A stretch of DNA of 64,000 nucleotides. It comes from Ferroplasma acidiphilum (GTDB lineage: Archaea; Thermoplasmatota; Thermoplasmata; Thermoplasmatales; Thermoplasmataceae). Location: contig NZ_CP015363.1 in assembly GCF_002078355.1 (NCBI RefSeq), positions 992,001-1,056,000 on the forward strand. The letters are read 5' to 3'. Shown here one piece after another: positions 57,079 through 64,000 of this stretch (positions are counted from its first letter, which is position 1; each line of letters begins with the position of its first letter). Position numbers and translations under genes: made by a program. Below the pieces are notes generated by a model, which saw only the letters and a program-made list of their open reading frames with translations, ran no database searches and had not been told where the DNA came from.

Positions 57079-58932
57079 TTATTGTACATCCATAGAATTG
57101 CTACGATCATTCAAATCCATTTCCACATGGCATTGTCTTTTAAGGTATTCACCAGTTTCGCTGTCTTCACAGAATATATAGGTTCCATAAATTCCCCTTG
57201 TTAGAAGAATTCTGTATCGATTAACAAGAAGCTCTATAGCAGTGTCATATGATGTTTTATCTCCATTCTTTCCTTTAAAGAATAGTTTTTTAATTTCAAA
57301 ATCTTCGCAATTGTCTCCAAGCACCCATTTATTATCTCTCCTCACAAGGTCTCTTCCCCATATGACACCGGTATAATCAGCTTCAAATCCCTGTGCGCCA
57401 TAAACAGAAGCACATTTCTCCAGTTTATTTGATTCCCCACCTACCCAGAAAGGAGCATACTCTTTTTTAGGGTCCATAAGCCACCTTACCGCTATTCCGG
57501 TTCCAGAGTATAGATTAAGCCCTGATGGAATTCTATCCCCTATCCTGATATTATCCTGTGAATTAATATCGTGTATGTTTCCCTTTGCTTCAGTGAATGA
57601 GGCAACCAGAGCGGATTTTTTTCCAAGGTCTATTTTTGTTTTAAGTGTATTTATAAGGCATTTTATATCTGGAAAATATTGCAGGTCATACGGTTCAGGA
57701 TAAATTGTGGATTCACCTTTCAGCAGTTTATTTACAAATTCTCCGTACTCATTACCATTTCTATATAAGCCTTTAAGTGTTATTTCATGCGGGTTCTCAA
57801 GATACTTTAAAAAATTTGATTGTGTTCCCTGTTCGCGCGTTCCAAGTATCTGGGAATCGTCATAGAAGAATACCGATATATCTGCTACTTTTCCTGCATT
57901 TTTAATATTTTTAACGGTCATTCTCTGTGATTCGTCGAATATAGCAATATCATAATGTACTGGAAATTTATCTTCAGCAACACCGGGATTGCCGGGCCTT
58001 CCGGTTGAATAATATTTAATCAGGGTGGACATTCCCGTGCTAATACTATCAAGGAGTTTACGCAGCGATGCGACCATCCTGTTATTCCTGTAAGAAAGTA
58101 CAGATTGTTTGCCCATTGCTGATGACCTGAGAAGAAGGTTGAGGGCAATCAATGATTTTCCGGAACCGGGTCCGCCGTGGATTATATAATTTCCTGGCGT
58201 TCCTGTAAGCAGGTTATTAATTATTTCAAGATAGGGCTCCAATTGCTCGCTGTAAAGGCCATAACCTTCAGATGCAAGGGCTTTCATTGCGCCATTTTTG
58301 ATATCAAGATGGTATTTCCTTACAGCCTCAAATAAGTTTATATTTTGCCTGTACCTTGCATTGACAAAGGTCGTCAGGCTGTGAGGATCGAATCCAGGGT
58401 CTAAATTTTTCTTCAATTCCTTTATTATTAATTCCCGTTCATTTCCAGAATATATTCCATCCATAGATTTGTTGTGATTTAATATGTTGTATAAAATGAC
58501 CATAGAATTAATGTTAAAATTTTCTATCCCTTCTATACTATACTTTATTTTTCCAGAATAGTTCAACACCTGATATGAAGGATTAACTTCTTTTTTGTTA
58601 TCAGCAATTACAGAATAATCATCGACTATTTCCATGGTTCTCCAGCCTTTCATTTCAATTATCATCAGTGATGGAGATACAGTATTTCCGACAAATATAG
58701 CATCTGCCCGCTCTCCTCCTGCAGGAATGATGTACTCAAGAACAATGCCCTTGCTGTTAAGTGCTGTGATCAGATTATATAGATATGCAATAGAACCCTT
58801 CCAGGAATTATACAGGTATAACCCGGGAGATACATGAAATAGTTCTCTATATTTGTTTGCCAGGGCATCTGGAAAATCTTTATTGTATTCTTCAAGAAAA
58901 GATTTGGTGTTGTTATAATATAAATAATTCAT
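57079..58932 (-). CDS. PD-(D/E)XK nuclease-like domain fused to DUF2075 helicase-like ATPase
   Basis: The 617-residue protein has two parts. Residues 60-130 look like a restriction-endonuclease fold: RADAIF (Asp77), IIEMKGW (Glu93, Lys95) and NPSYQVLNY (Gln121). Residues 240-600 form a DUF2075/SF1-like NTPase: Walker A GGPGSGKS at 253-260, Walker B AIFDESQRM, YDDSQILG, LKGLYRNG, and late YGAQGFEADY and NRYRILLTRGIYGTYIF, which correspond to helicase motifs V and VI. Such proteins are linked to DNA processing or defence, but this one stands alone. A TTATAATA box lies upstream of the ATG at 58932. Confidence 0.78.
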   Translation of the reverse strand: MNYLYYNNTKSFLEEYNKDFPDALANKYRELFHVSPGLYLYNSWKGSIAYLYNLITALNSKGIVLEYIIPAGGERADAIFVGNTVSPSLMIIEMKGWRTMEIVDDYSVIADNKKEVNPSYQVLNYSGKIKYSIEGIENFNINSMVILYNILNHNKSMDGIYSGNERELIIKELKKNLDPGFDPHSLTTFVNARYRQNINLFEAVRKYHLDIKNGAMKALASEGYGLYSEQLEPYLEIINNLLTGTPGNYIIHGGPGSGKSLIALNLLLRSSAMGKQSVLSYRNNRMVASLRKLLDSISTGMSTLIKYYSTGRPGNPGVAEDKFPVHYDIAIFDESQRMTVKNIKNAGKVADISVFFYDDSQILGTREQGTQSNFLKYLENPHEITLKGLYRNGNEYGEFVNKLLKGESTIYPEPYDLQYFPDIKCLINTLKTKIDLGKKSALVASFTEAKGNIHDINSQDNIRIGDRIPSGLNLYSGTGIAVRWLMDPKKEYAPFWVGGESNKLEKCASVYGAQGFEADYTGVIWGRDLVRRDNKWVLGDNCEDFEIKKLFFKGKNGDKTSYDTAIELLVNRYRILLTRGIYGTYIFCEDSETGEYLKRQCHVEMDLNDRSNSMDVQ

Positions 58933-59065
58933 TGTAATAACAATATTATAACTTATTTAATAATTTTCTTTATATAAAAGAAAAATCCTTATATATTACA
59001 ACCAGGTATCCTGAGATACAGTATTATTTTCCTTATATTCAGGGTAAACGGTAAAATTTTGCGCC

Positions 59066-60319
59066 CTAAGCCCGACCATTCGCAGTACCTTGTATGTTGA
59101 CCACCTTTAACAGTATCAGGGCAAAACCTATAAAATAGAAAATAGAGGATAATTCAAAAAGCCGGGAATACTCAGCAGATCCCATACCCCGGAATAGAAA
59201 AAGGACCAGACCATATATCAATGGGGAAAACGCTGCACCTATCTCTGTGGAAACAAGGAATATGGATAAATATTTGCCTGCACTTCCATGCGGAACTATG
59301 AAACTCATATATGAATTTGTAATTGTAAAATAATTTCCATATGCTATACCTATTAATGAACCAAGGACTAAAAATAAGTAAAATGCGTGTATGAACGAGA
59401 TAAATAATATGCTGAATCCACTTATCAATGGAAATATTAACAGAAATATTTCTTTATTTATTTTATCAGCAAGAATTCCTATGCCCACAGTAGACAATGC
59501 TGAAATTAAAAGTATAGTTACACCTGCTATTGCAACATAGATTGCAGTATCTTTCAAATCAAGTGAATATTCAAAATAGTAATATTCAAAGAATACCAGT
59601 CCAGAGCTCCCTGTGGTTATGAAAAAATTAGCTATTGCCATCCATTTAAATTTTGTAGATTGTTTAAAGTTTTTAATAACACCGGAAAGCTTCCGGTGTA
59701 TAATTTCAGAGCTGCTAATATAATCCTCTCTTTTTATTGTAAATATTGTGATTATAGACCCTGCAGCTATAGTTATAAGGATTAATACAGTGGCAAGCTC
59801 TATTCGCCCTGTTCCGATTAAAACTCCCGATAACCCGAATCCAAAAGCTGAACCAATCAGTGTGAAAAAACCACCTACTCCTGATGATGTACTTCTCTGC
59901 GATTCGGGGATTATATCTCTAATCAACGGCTGGTAGGAGCCATAAGCAATATTGGACCCGATCTCAATCAGGATGTAAATAATAAAAATTGTAACAATGG
60001 TTTCTTTGATTATTATAAATAGCAATAAAGAAAATATAACAATTATAGAACCTATTAAAATCATAGGTCTTCTACGGCCATATCTTGAATGGAATTTATC
60101 TGAAAATGATCCGGAAAGAAAATTGAATGCAATTCCGATAATTATGCCCGCAAAAGCAATTATTCCAAGATATATCGTCTGGAGCCTGGATGGAACTAAT
60201 AATTCTATTACATATGGGAGGAATAATGACTCAAAGGAAGTCCATAAATAATTATTTCCAAGATATACGGAATTCATCCCAAAAATATACCTGAAAGACT
60301 TCAATGAGTGTTCGTTCAC
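59066..60319 (-). CDS. MFS transporter, sugar (SLC45/GPH-like) type, tandem copy 2
   Basis: A 417-residue carrier with 12 helices. GSFSDKFHSRYGRRRPMI is the loop 2-3 signature with the extended RYGRRRP form found in sugar carriers of the SLC45 and GPH groups. It is a paralog of the upstream gene (NNYLWTSFES matches TNYLWISYES at the same place), from which it is separated by 28 bases. The pair is probably one transcript. A disaccharide/proton symporter is a reasonable guess. Confidence 0.82.
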   Translation of the reverse strand: MNEHSLKSFRYIFGMNSVYLGNNYLWTSFESLFLPYVIELLVPSRLQTIYLGIIAFAGIIIGIAFNFLSGSFSDKFHSRYGRRRPMILIGSIIVIFSLLLFIIIKETIVTIFIIYILIEIGSNIAYGSYQPLIRDIIPESQRSTSSGVGGFFTLIGSAFGFGLSGVLIGTGRIELATVLILITIAAGSIITIFTIKREDYISSSEIIHRKLSGVIKNFKQSTKFKWMAIANFFITTGSSGLVFFEYYYFEYSLDLKDTAIYVAIAGVTILLISALSTVGIGILADKINKEIFLLIFPLISGFSILFISFIHAFYLFLVLGSLIGIAYGNYFTITNSYMSFIVPHGSAGKYLSIFLVSTEIGAAFSPLIYGLVLFLFRGMGSAEYSRLFELSSIFYFIGFALILLKVVNIQGTANGRA

Positions 60320-60347
60320 TATAATGGATAAGCAGGTAGCTTATAAA

Positions 60348-61565
60348 TTAATCTTTCAGTATCTTATAAAACATAGCAAATCCTATAAAGAAAAATCCTC
60401 CTGCGGCATAAAAAACATATCTGAAACCCAGGGAATAGGATGAAGAAAAATAAAGGATTAATCCGTATATGAGGGGTGACACAGAGGATGCGCCACCTGT
60501 GGCCATATTATAGTAACCCATATATTTTCCAGTTTCCTCACCGGGGGCCATATCGCTGGCTAAAGCATCTGAAACACTCATAAATATTCCATATGACATG
60601 CCTATTATGGAGCCTAATATAAGAAAATAGACAAATTTCTCAAATTCAGGTATGAGAATCATTGCGATTCCACCGATAACGGTTATATAAACAAGGATTT
60701 TTTTCCTGCCTATTTTATCTGACAATACACCGAAAACAAATGATGCAAACGCAGATGTAATAAGTACTACAATGCCAGCTATTGAGACATAATATGCCGG
60801 ATTTGCGTAATGCAATATGTATTTAAAAAAATACAGCTCAAAGAATGATAGCCCTATAACACCTGAAAATACCATGAAGCTTCCAACAACTACATAGATA
60901 TAATTTTTTAAACCATTTTTTAAATTGAACATATCCATGAATAATTTTGTTATCCCCGGCTTCTTCCGCTTAATTATCAGGTCTGATTTCTTTATGGTGT
61001 TGGTGGACAGGAGGGCAGTAACCACCACTACGACCGTTATTAAAACAATTACATACTGCCTATACGGTGTGTCTATCAGGAAACCTGTGATGCCATATCC
61101 CATCATAGAGCCTAAAAGTCTGAATATGCCCCCTATTCCACTACCCTTACCTCTTTGATCTTCTCCCAGAATATCTGCGTATAGTGGCTGGTATGCCCCT
61201 ACTGCTACATTCGAAGAGATCTGTATCATAATATACCCGAGAAGAACGCCCGCAAGTGTAATAGTTAGAAGCTGATTAAGAAACATTGATAGCACTATGA
61301 ATATTGCTCCAGCCATAATATAAGGTCCACGGCGACCCCACCCAAAATTATACTTGTCACTCAATGTCCCGAAAAAAAGACCAATAAATACACCGAGGGC
61401 AGTACCTATAAATGCAATTATTCCCAGGAATAAACTACTTTTATTATACGACAATAATTCAATGGGCAGTATATAAGATTCATATGAAATCCATAGATAA
61501 TTGGTGCCAAGATGTATGGCATTCATTTTTAATAAATAACTGGTGCTTTTTGGTATATTTACCAC
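60348..61565 (-). CDS. MFS transporter, sugar (SLC45/GPH-like) type, tandem copy 1
   Basis: A 405-residue carrier with 12 helices. FFGTLSDKYNFGWGRRGPYI is the loop 2-3 signature, and FVFGVLSDKIGRKK is its repeat in the second half. The start is uncertain. A GTG at 61565 gives an N-terminus that aligns with the paralog; an ATG at 61526 would remove 13 residues. Tandem duplication with the following gene suggests related but distinct substrates or a heterodimer. Confidence 0.82.
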   Translation of the reverse strand: MVNIPKSTSYLLKMNAIHLGTNYLWISYESYILPIELLSYNKSSLFLGIIAFIGTALGVFIGLFFGTLSDKYNFGWGRRGPYIMAGAIFIVLSMFLNQLLTITLAGVLLGYIMIQISSNVAVGAYQPLYADILGEDQRGKGSGIGGIFRLLGSMMGYGITGFLIDTPYRQYVIVLITVVVVVTALLSTNTIKKSDLIIKRKKPGITKLFMDMFNLKNGLKNYIYVVVGSFMVFSGVIGLSFFELYFFKYILHYANPAYYVSIAGIVVLITSAFASFVFGVLSDKIGRKKILVYITVIGGIAMILIPEFEKFVYFLILGSIIGMSYGIFMSVSDALASDMAPGEETGKYMGYYNMATGGASSVSPLIYGLILYFSSSYSLGFRYVFYAAGGFFFIGFAMFYKILKD

Positions 61566-61795
61566 TTTTTATTAACATAGCTATAGTATTAATAAACATA
61601 CGTTTTGTATATTGATAGTTTTCATATAACTTCCAGAAAAGATAAAAACAATGAATAATTGACCTCGAGACAACATAATTTAGTTATACGCACATATCAG
61701 GTATAATTTATACAAATGTGCCAGCATTGGAAAAAGCCATGGGCAATATCAGTAAAGAATAGAACTTTATTATATAACTTAAGGCTATAATCCCT

Positions 61796-63013
61796 ATGGC
61801 TGATAAAAGTATTGATAAACAGGTTGACAAATATTATAACGAAGCAATGAAACTTTTTAATGATGAAATATATGATAAAGCAATCCTTCCGTTAACCAGG
61901 GCCATTAAATTAGATAATGGCAATCCAGAGTATTATGAAAAGCGGTCGTGGTGTTATATATATACAGACGAGAGCAAGAAGGCAATAGAAGACATAGATA
62001 AGGCCTTATCCATAGTTAAAAAGCCGGAGTATTATATTGCAAAGGCATACGCATTGATAAATGATAACAATAACAGTGAGGCATACACGGCACTTGATAC
62101 AGCAATAAATATGGCTCCAGGGAATCCCGATTACCATTCTATTAAAGGAGATCTGCTTCTTGACGACAAAAAATATGGCCCTGCTCTAGAACAGTATAAT
62201 ACAGCAATAAAAATACTTCCAGGTGTATACCAGTTCCATTATGGAAAAGCCATGGCTTATTCGTATATGGAAAAATTTCCTGAAGCGCTTGAAGAATATA
62301 ACAGAGTTATAGAAATTGAGCCAAATTTTGGGGAAGCTTATTACAACAGATCAATAATTTATCTGGATCAGGATAAGTTTGAAGATGCCATCCGGGATGC
62401 TGAGAGGGCAATGGATCTTGAATCAGACGTTCCGGATAATTTCGATTTAATGGGAAACATTTTAGCAGCAATGGAAAAATACGAAGAGGCCTTAAAATAT
62501 TATGGTGAAGCAATAGAACTTGACAGTAGATTTGCTGCGGCCTATTATGATATGGGAATTATGTACGACAATATGAAAAACTATAGTAACGCCATTGAAA
62601 ATTATGATAAGGCAATTAAACTGGTTGATAATTACTATGAAGGAACAAAATCGCCTTCAAATGCAGCTATTCCAGCATTTCTTAAAAAAGCAAATGACTT
62701 ATATTTGCTTAATAAAGCAGATGACGCCATTGCCACCTATGAACAGGCATTTAAGAGAGAACCAGGAAGTGTAATAATTCCGGTAAAAATGGGACATATA
62801 CTATTTGAACTGGCAAGGTACAGTGATGTGGTATCACTTCTATCACCAATCTTTTCATATGGCCTGAAAACTATTAAAAAAATGTGCGCAGAAGATGAAT
62901 GCGAGGATAACCACCTTATATCCGGATTAAATGACCTTATCAATAGTTGCAATGCCACCGGTAAAACACAGAATGTCAAGTTATATAAAAAATTACTAGA
63001 TGACATGCAATGA
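61796..63013 (+). CDS. TPR-repeat protein (405 aa)
   Basis: At least eight tetratricopeptide units are clear, for example YYNEAMKLFNDEIYDKAILP, YYNRSIIYLDQDKFEDAIRD and YYDMGIMYDNMKNYSNAIEN. No other domain, signal or membrane segment is seen, so this is a cytosolic scaffold. A TTATATAA box near 61769-61776 lies about 25 bases from the ATG. It resembles the TPR protein at 5281-6831 in style, but the partners are unknown. Confidence 0.88.
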   Translation: MADKSIDKQVDKYYNEAMKLFNDEIYDKAILPLTRAIKLDNGNPEYYEKRSWCYIYTDESKKAIEDIDKALSIVKKPEYYIAKAYALINDNNNSEAYTALDTAINMAPGNPDYHSIKGDLLLDDKKYGPALEQYNTAIKILPGVYQFHYGKAMAYSYMEKFPEALEEYNRVIEIEPNFGEAYYNRSIIYLDQDKFEDAIRDAERAMDLESDVPDNFDLMGNILAAMEKYEEALKYYGEAIELDSRFAAAYYDMGIMYDNMKNYSNAIENYDKAIKLVDNYYEGTKSPSNAAIPAFLKKANDLYLLNKADDAIATYEQAFKREPGSVIIPVKMGHILFELARYSDVVSLLSPIFSYGLKTIKKMCAEDECEDNHLISGLNDLINSCNATGKTQNVKLYKKLLDDMQ

Positions 63014-63109
63014 AGCAATGCACACGAATAAATTATTGACTCAAGTTAAATGATAAATCTATCTATTCCTATTATATATTATAGTAACAATAAAAGCATA
63101 CAGGTCATT

Positions 63110-63170
63110 CCATTGATAAAATGGCCATCTCGGAACCAGAGGGAACTGGATAGATGGTGTAGCGCTATCC
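63110..63170 (+). ncRNA. candidate structured RNA element
   Basis: CCATT-GATAA-AATGG (63110-63124) is followed directly by CCATCT...AGATGG (63125-63130 with 63152-63157), which encloses CCAG-AGGGAA-CTGG (63136-63149). A competing pair GGATAG/CTATCC (63148-63153 with 63165-63170) could give an alternative fold. The strand is uncertain. It is more GC-rich than its surroundings, which in AT-rich genomes often marks RNA genes. I do not recognise a known RNA family. Confidence 0.35.
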
Positions 63171-63656
63171 TCCCGGAGTTTGAGTATTATAAGAATGGTG
63201 GCTTCCAGAGGTATATTTTATATAGTTAAGGAAAAAGTAACCTTACTATGAATTATAATTATTCATTGCGTTTAACACGAGCTATTCTGATAAATTATTA
63301 AAATCAGATTTCTAAAACTTGTGTTTTTATTATTTCCTAACAAGAATATTACTTTTTATATCACTATTGTGTTTGGCATAGCACCATACCTTATACGTTT
63401 GGAATTTTTATAGTTTGCCGGTTTTGGATGCTATATTCGTAAATATGCTTAAATTTTTCATCATCAGATAAATTTAATGTACAATGGAATTTTTATATAA
63501 GACAATACATAATATTTAACGATAAGAAATGAATTCAATACTAATATTTTTTTACTATTAAAGTTTTTAGGAGAATGGAAAGGCCGGTTATTAGAATTTT
63601 TAGTGTTTTATAAATAATTCAATATATTATTTATTAATTTTTAAAATTATAGCAGG

Positions 63657-63664
63657 TTTATATA
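63657..63664 (+). promoter_or_regulatory. TATA box of the PEP carboxykinase gene
   Basis: TTTATATA is centred 25 bases before the ATG at 63686, so the message should be leaderless. Confidence 0.55.
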
Positions 63665-63685
63665 ACAGGATTCACATCAAACTAT

Positions 63686-64000
63686 ATGGGTGATATAGAA
63701 AATATATCAAAAAATCCGGAAAATCAGCTAAAAATGTTATTATTCCATAGAAATCCAGAATTGAATGGAAGACTGGAAACATTTGTGAGAATGCTTGAAC
63801 CAGCGAATATTGTTGTTATTACTGACCCAGATTTTTATGAAAAAAAACTGGTAGGGGAAATGGCAACAGACCATGAACTTATAGAATTGAATAGGAAATA
63901 TTACAGTAATTCTTACCTGTACAGGAGCAATCCAGATGATGTTGCAAGGACTGAGAAGGATACATACATATCCAGTTTAGATGAGAAGAATGCTGGTGCA
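63686..64000 (+). CDS. pckG: phosphoenolpyruvate carboxykinase (GTP), N-terminal part, cut by window end
   Basis: The first 105 residues of a GTP-dependent PEPCK are present and the frame runs off the right edge. The pattern NPELNGRLETFVRMLEPA, IVVITDPDFYEKKL, then NSYLYRSNPDDVARTEKDTY matches the N-terminal domain of the family, in which DP-DVAR-E-KT is well conserved. The enzyme turns oxaloacetate into PEP for gluconeogenesis, which would be needed for growth on acetate through the Acs encoded at 20018. The catalytic GTP and metal motifs lie beyond the window. Confidence 0.85.
   Translation, partial: MGDIENISKNPENQLKMLLFHRNPELNGRLETFVRMLEPANIVVITDPDFYEKKLVGEMATDHELIELNRKYYSNSYLYRSNPDDVARTEKDTYISSLDEKNAGA

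Larger units (their letters stand above)
63014..63685. other. 672-base intergenic region with a structured, less AT-rich island
   Basis: Most of it is AT-rich spacer. The island at 63110-63170 forms nested inverted repeats and is listed separately. An alternative frame through 63089-63229 reads plausibly as protein (KWPSRNQRELDRW, then LPEFEYYKNGGFQRY) but has no start codon or known family. Confidence 0.5.

Noticed and set aside
1-64000. tRNA genes, rRNA genes and CRISPR arrays.
   Set aside because: Read through for TPsiC-like GGTTCGAATCC blocks, cloverleaf arms and evenly spaced repeats; none was convincing.

Overview
The window looks like chromosome of an acidophilic, cell-wall-less archaeon of the order Thermoplasmatales (Ferroplasma/Acidiplasma/Picrophilus/Cuniculiplasma side; the genus cannot be fixed from this sequence). 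The reasons are the very AT-rich composition, TTTATATA-type boxes about 25 bases before start codons with almost no Shine-Dalgarno sites (leaderless transcripts), archaeal-type PEP carboxylase, a split archaeal glutamate synthase, and a close match by memory to the Thermoplasma acidophilum aldohexose dehydrogenase AldT. No rRNA, tRNA or CRISPR array was seen.

Layout. 1-6.8 kb: a hypothetical gene open to the left edge, a zinc-ribbon/KaiC-like protein coupled to a cellulose-synthase-like glycosyltransferase, a probable CARF-PIN fusion, and a TPR protein. 6.9-16.7 kb: hemerythrin, an ArsR-type regulator divergent from an MFS exporter, a methyltransferase, an APC permease convergent with two orphan oligopeptide-type ABC ATPases (both promoters carry the same palindrome), and a run of membrane proteins with a duplicated 4-TM gene. 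16.7-24.5 kb: mannonate dehydratase and AldT (D-mannose oxidation), an acetate uptake permease divergent from acetyl-CoA synthetase, a complete IS256-family insertion with an 8-bp target duplication, and an aldo/keto reductase. 24.6-41.4 kb: a sugar island with a CUT1 ABC importer, GH38 alpha-mannosidase, GH31 alpha-glucosidase, GH15 glucoamylase/trehalase-like enzyme, an MFS carrier, glucose dehydrogenase and gluconate dehydratase. Two diverged direct repeats, 10.5 kb apart, bracket its ABC/GH38/GH31 core. 41.5-47.3 kb: a LigB-like protein, DUF998, and a solitary TnpB between two convergent paralogous MFS genes. 47.5-56.4 kb: nitrogen assimilation (two-gene glutamate synthase, glutamine synthetase, Amt) with PEP carboxylase. 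56.4-64 kb: a DedA-like remnant, a nuclease/DUF2075 helicase-like protein, two tandem sugar-type MFS genes, a TPR protein, a structured intergenic element and the start of GTP-dependent PEP carboxykinase.

How it fits together. Extracellular alpha-glucosides and alpha-mannosides would be imported, hydrolysed by GH38/GH31/GH15, and oxidised by the non-phosphorylative Entner-Doudoroff route (glucose by Gdh and Gad; mannose by AldT and UxuA), both branches meeting at 2-keto-3-deoxygluconate. Acetate enters through the SatP-like carrier and Acs. PEP carboxylase and PEP carboxykinase link glycolytic and C4 pools, and Amt, GS and GOGAT draw on them. The most interesting unexplained signals are the shared ATTAGT-N5-ACTAAT palindromes, the repeat pair around the sugar island, the CARF-PIN gene without CRISPR, the KaiC-like/glycosyltransferase pair, the rearranged glutamate synthase and the structured element near 63.1 kb.
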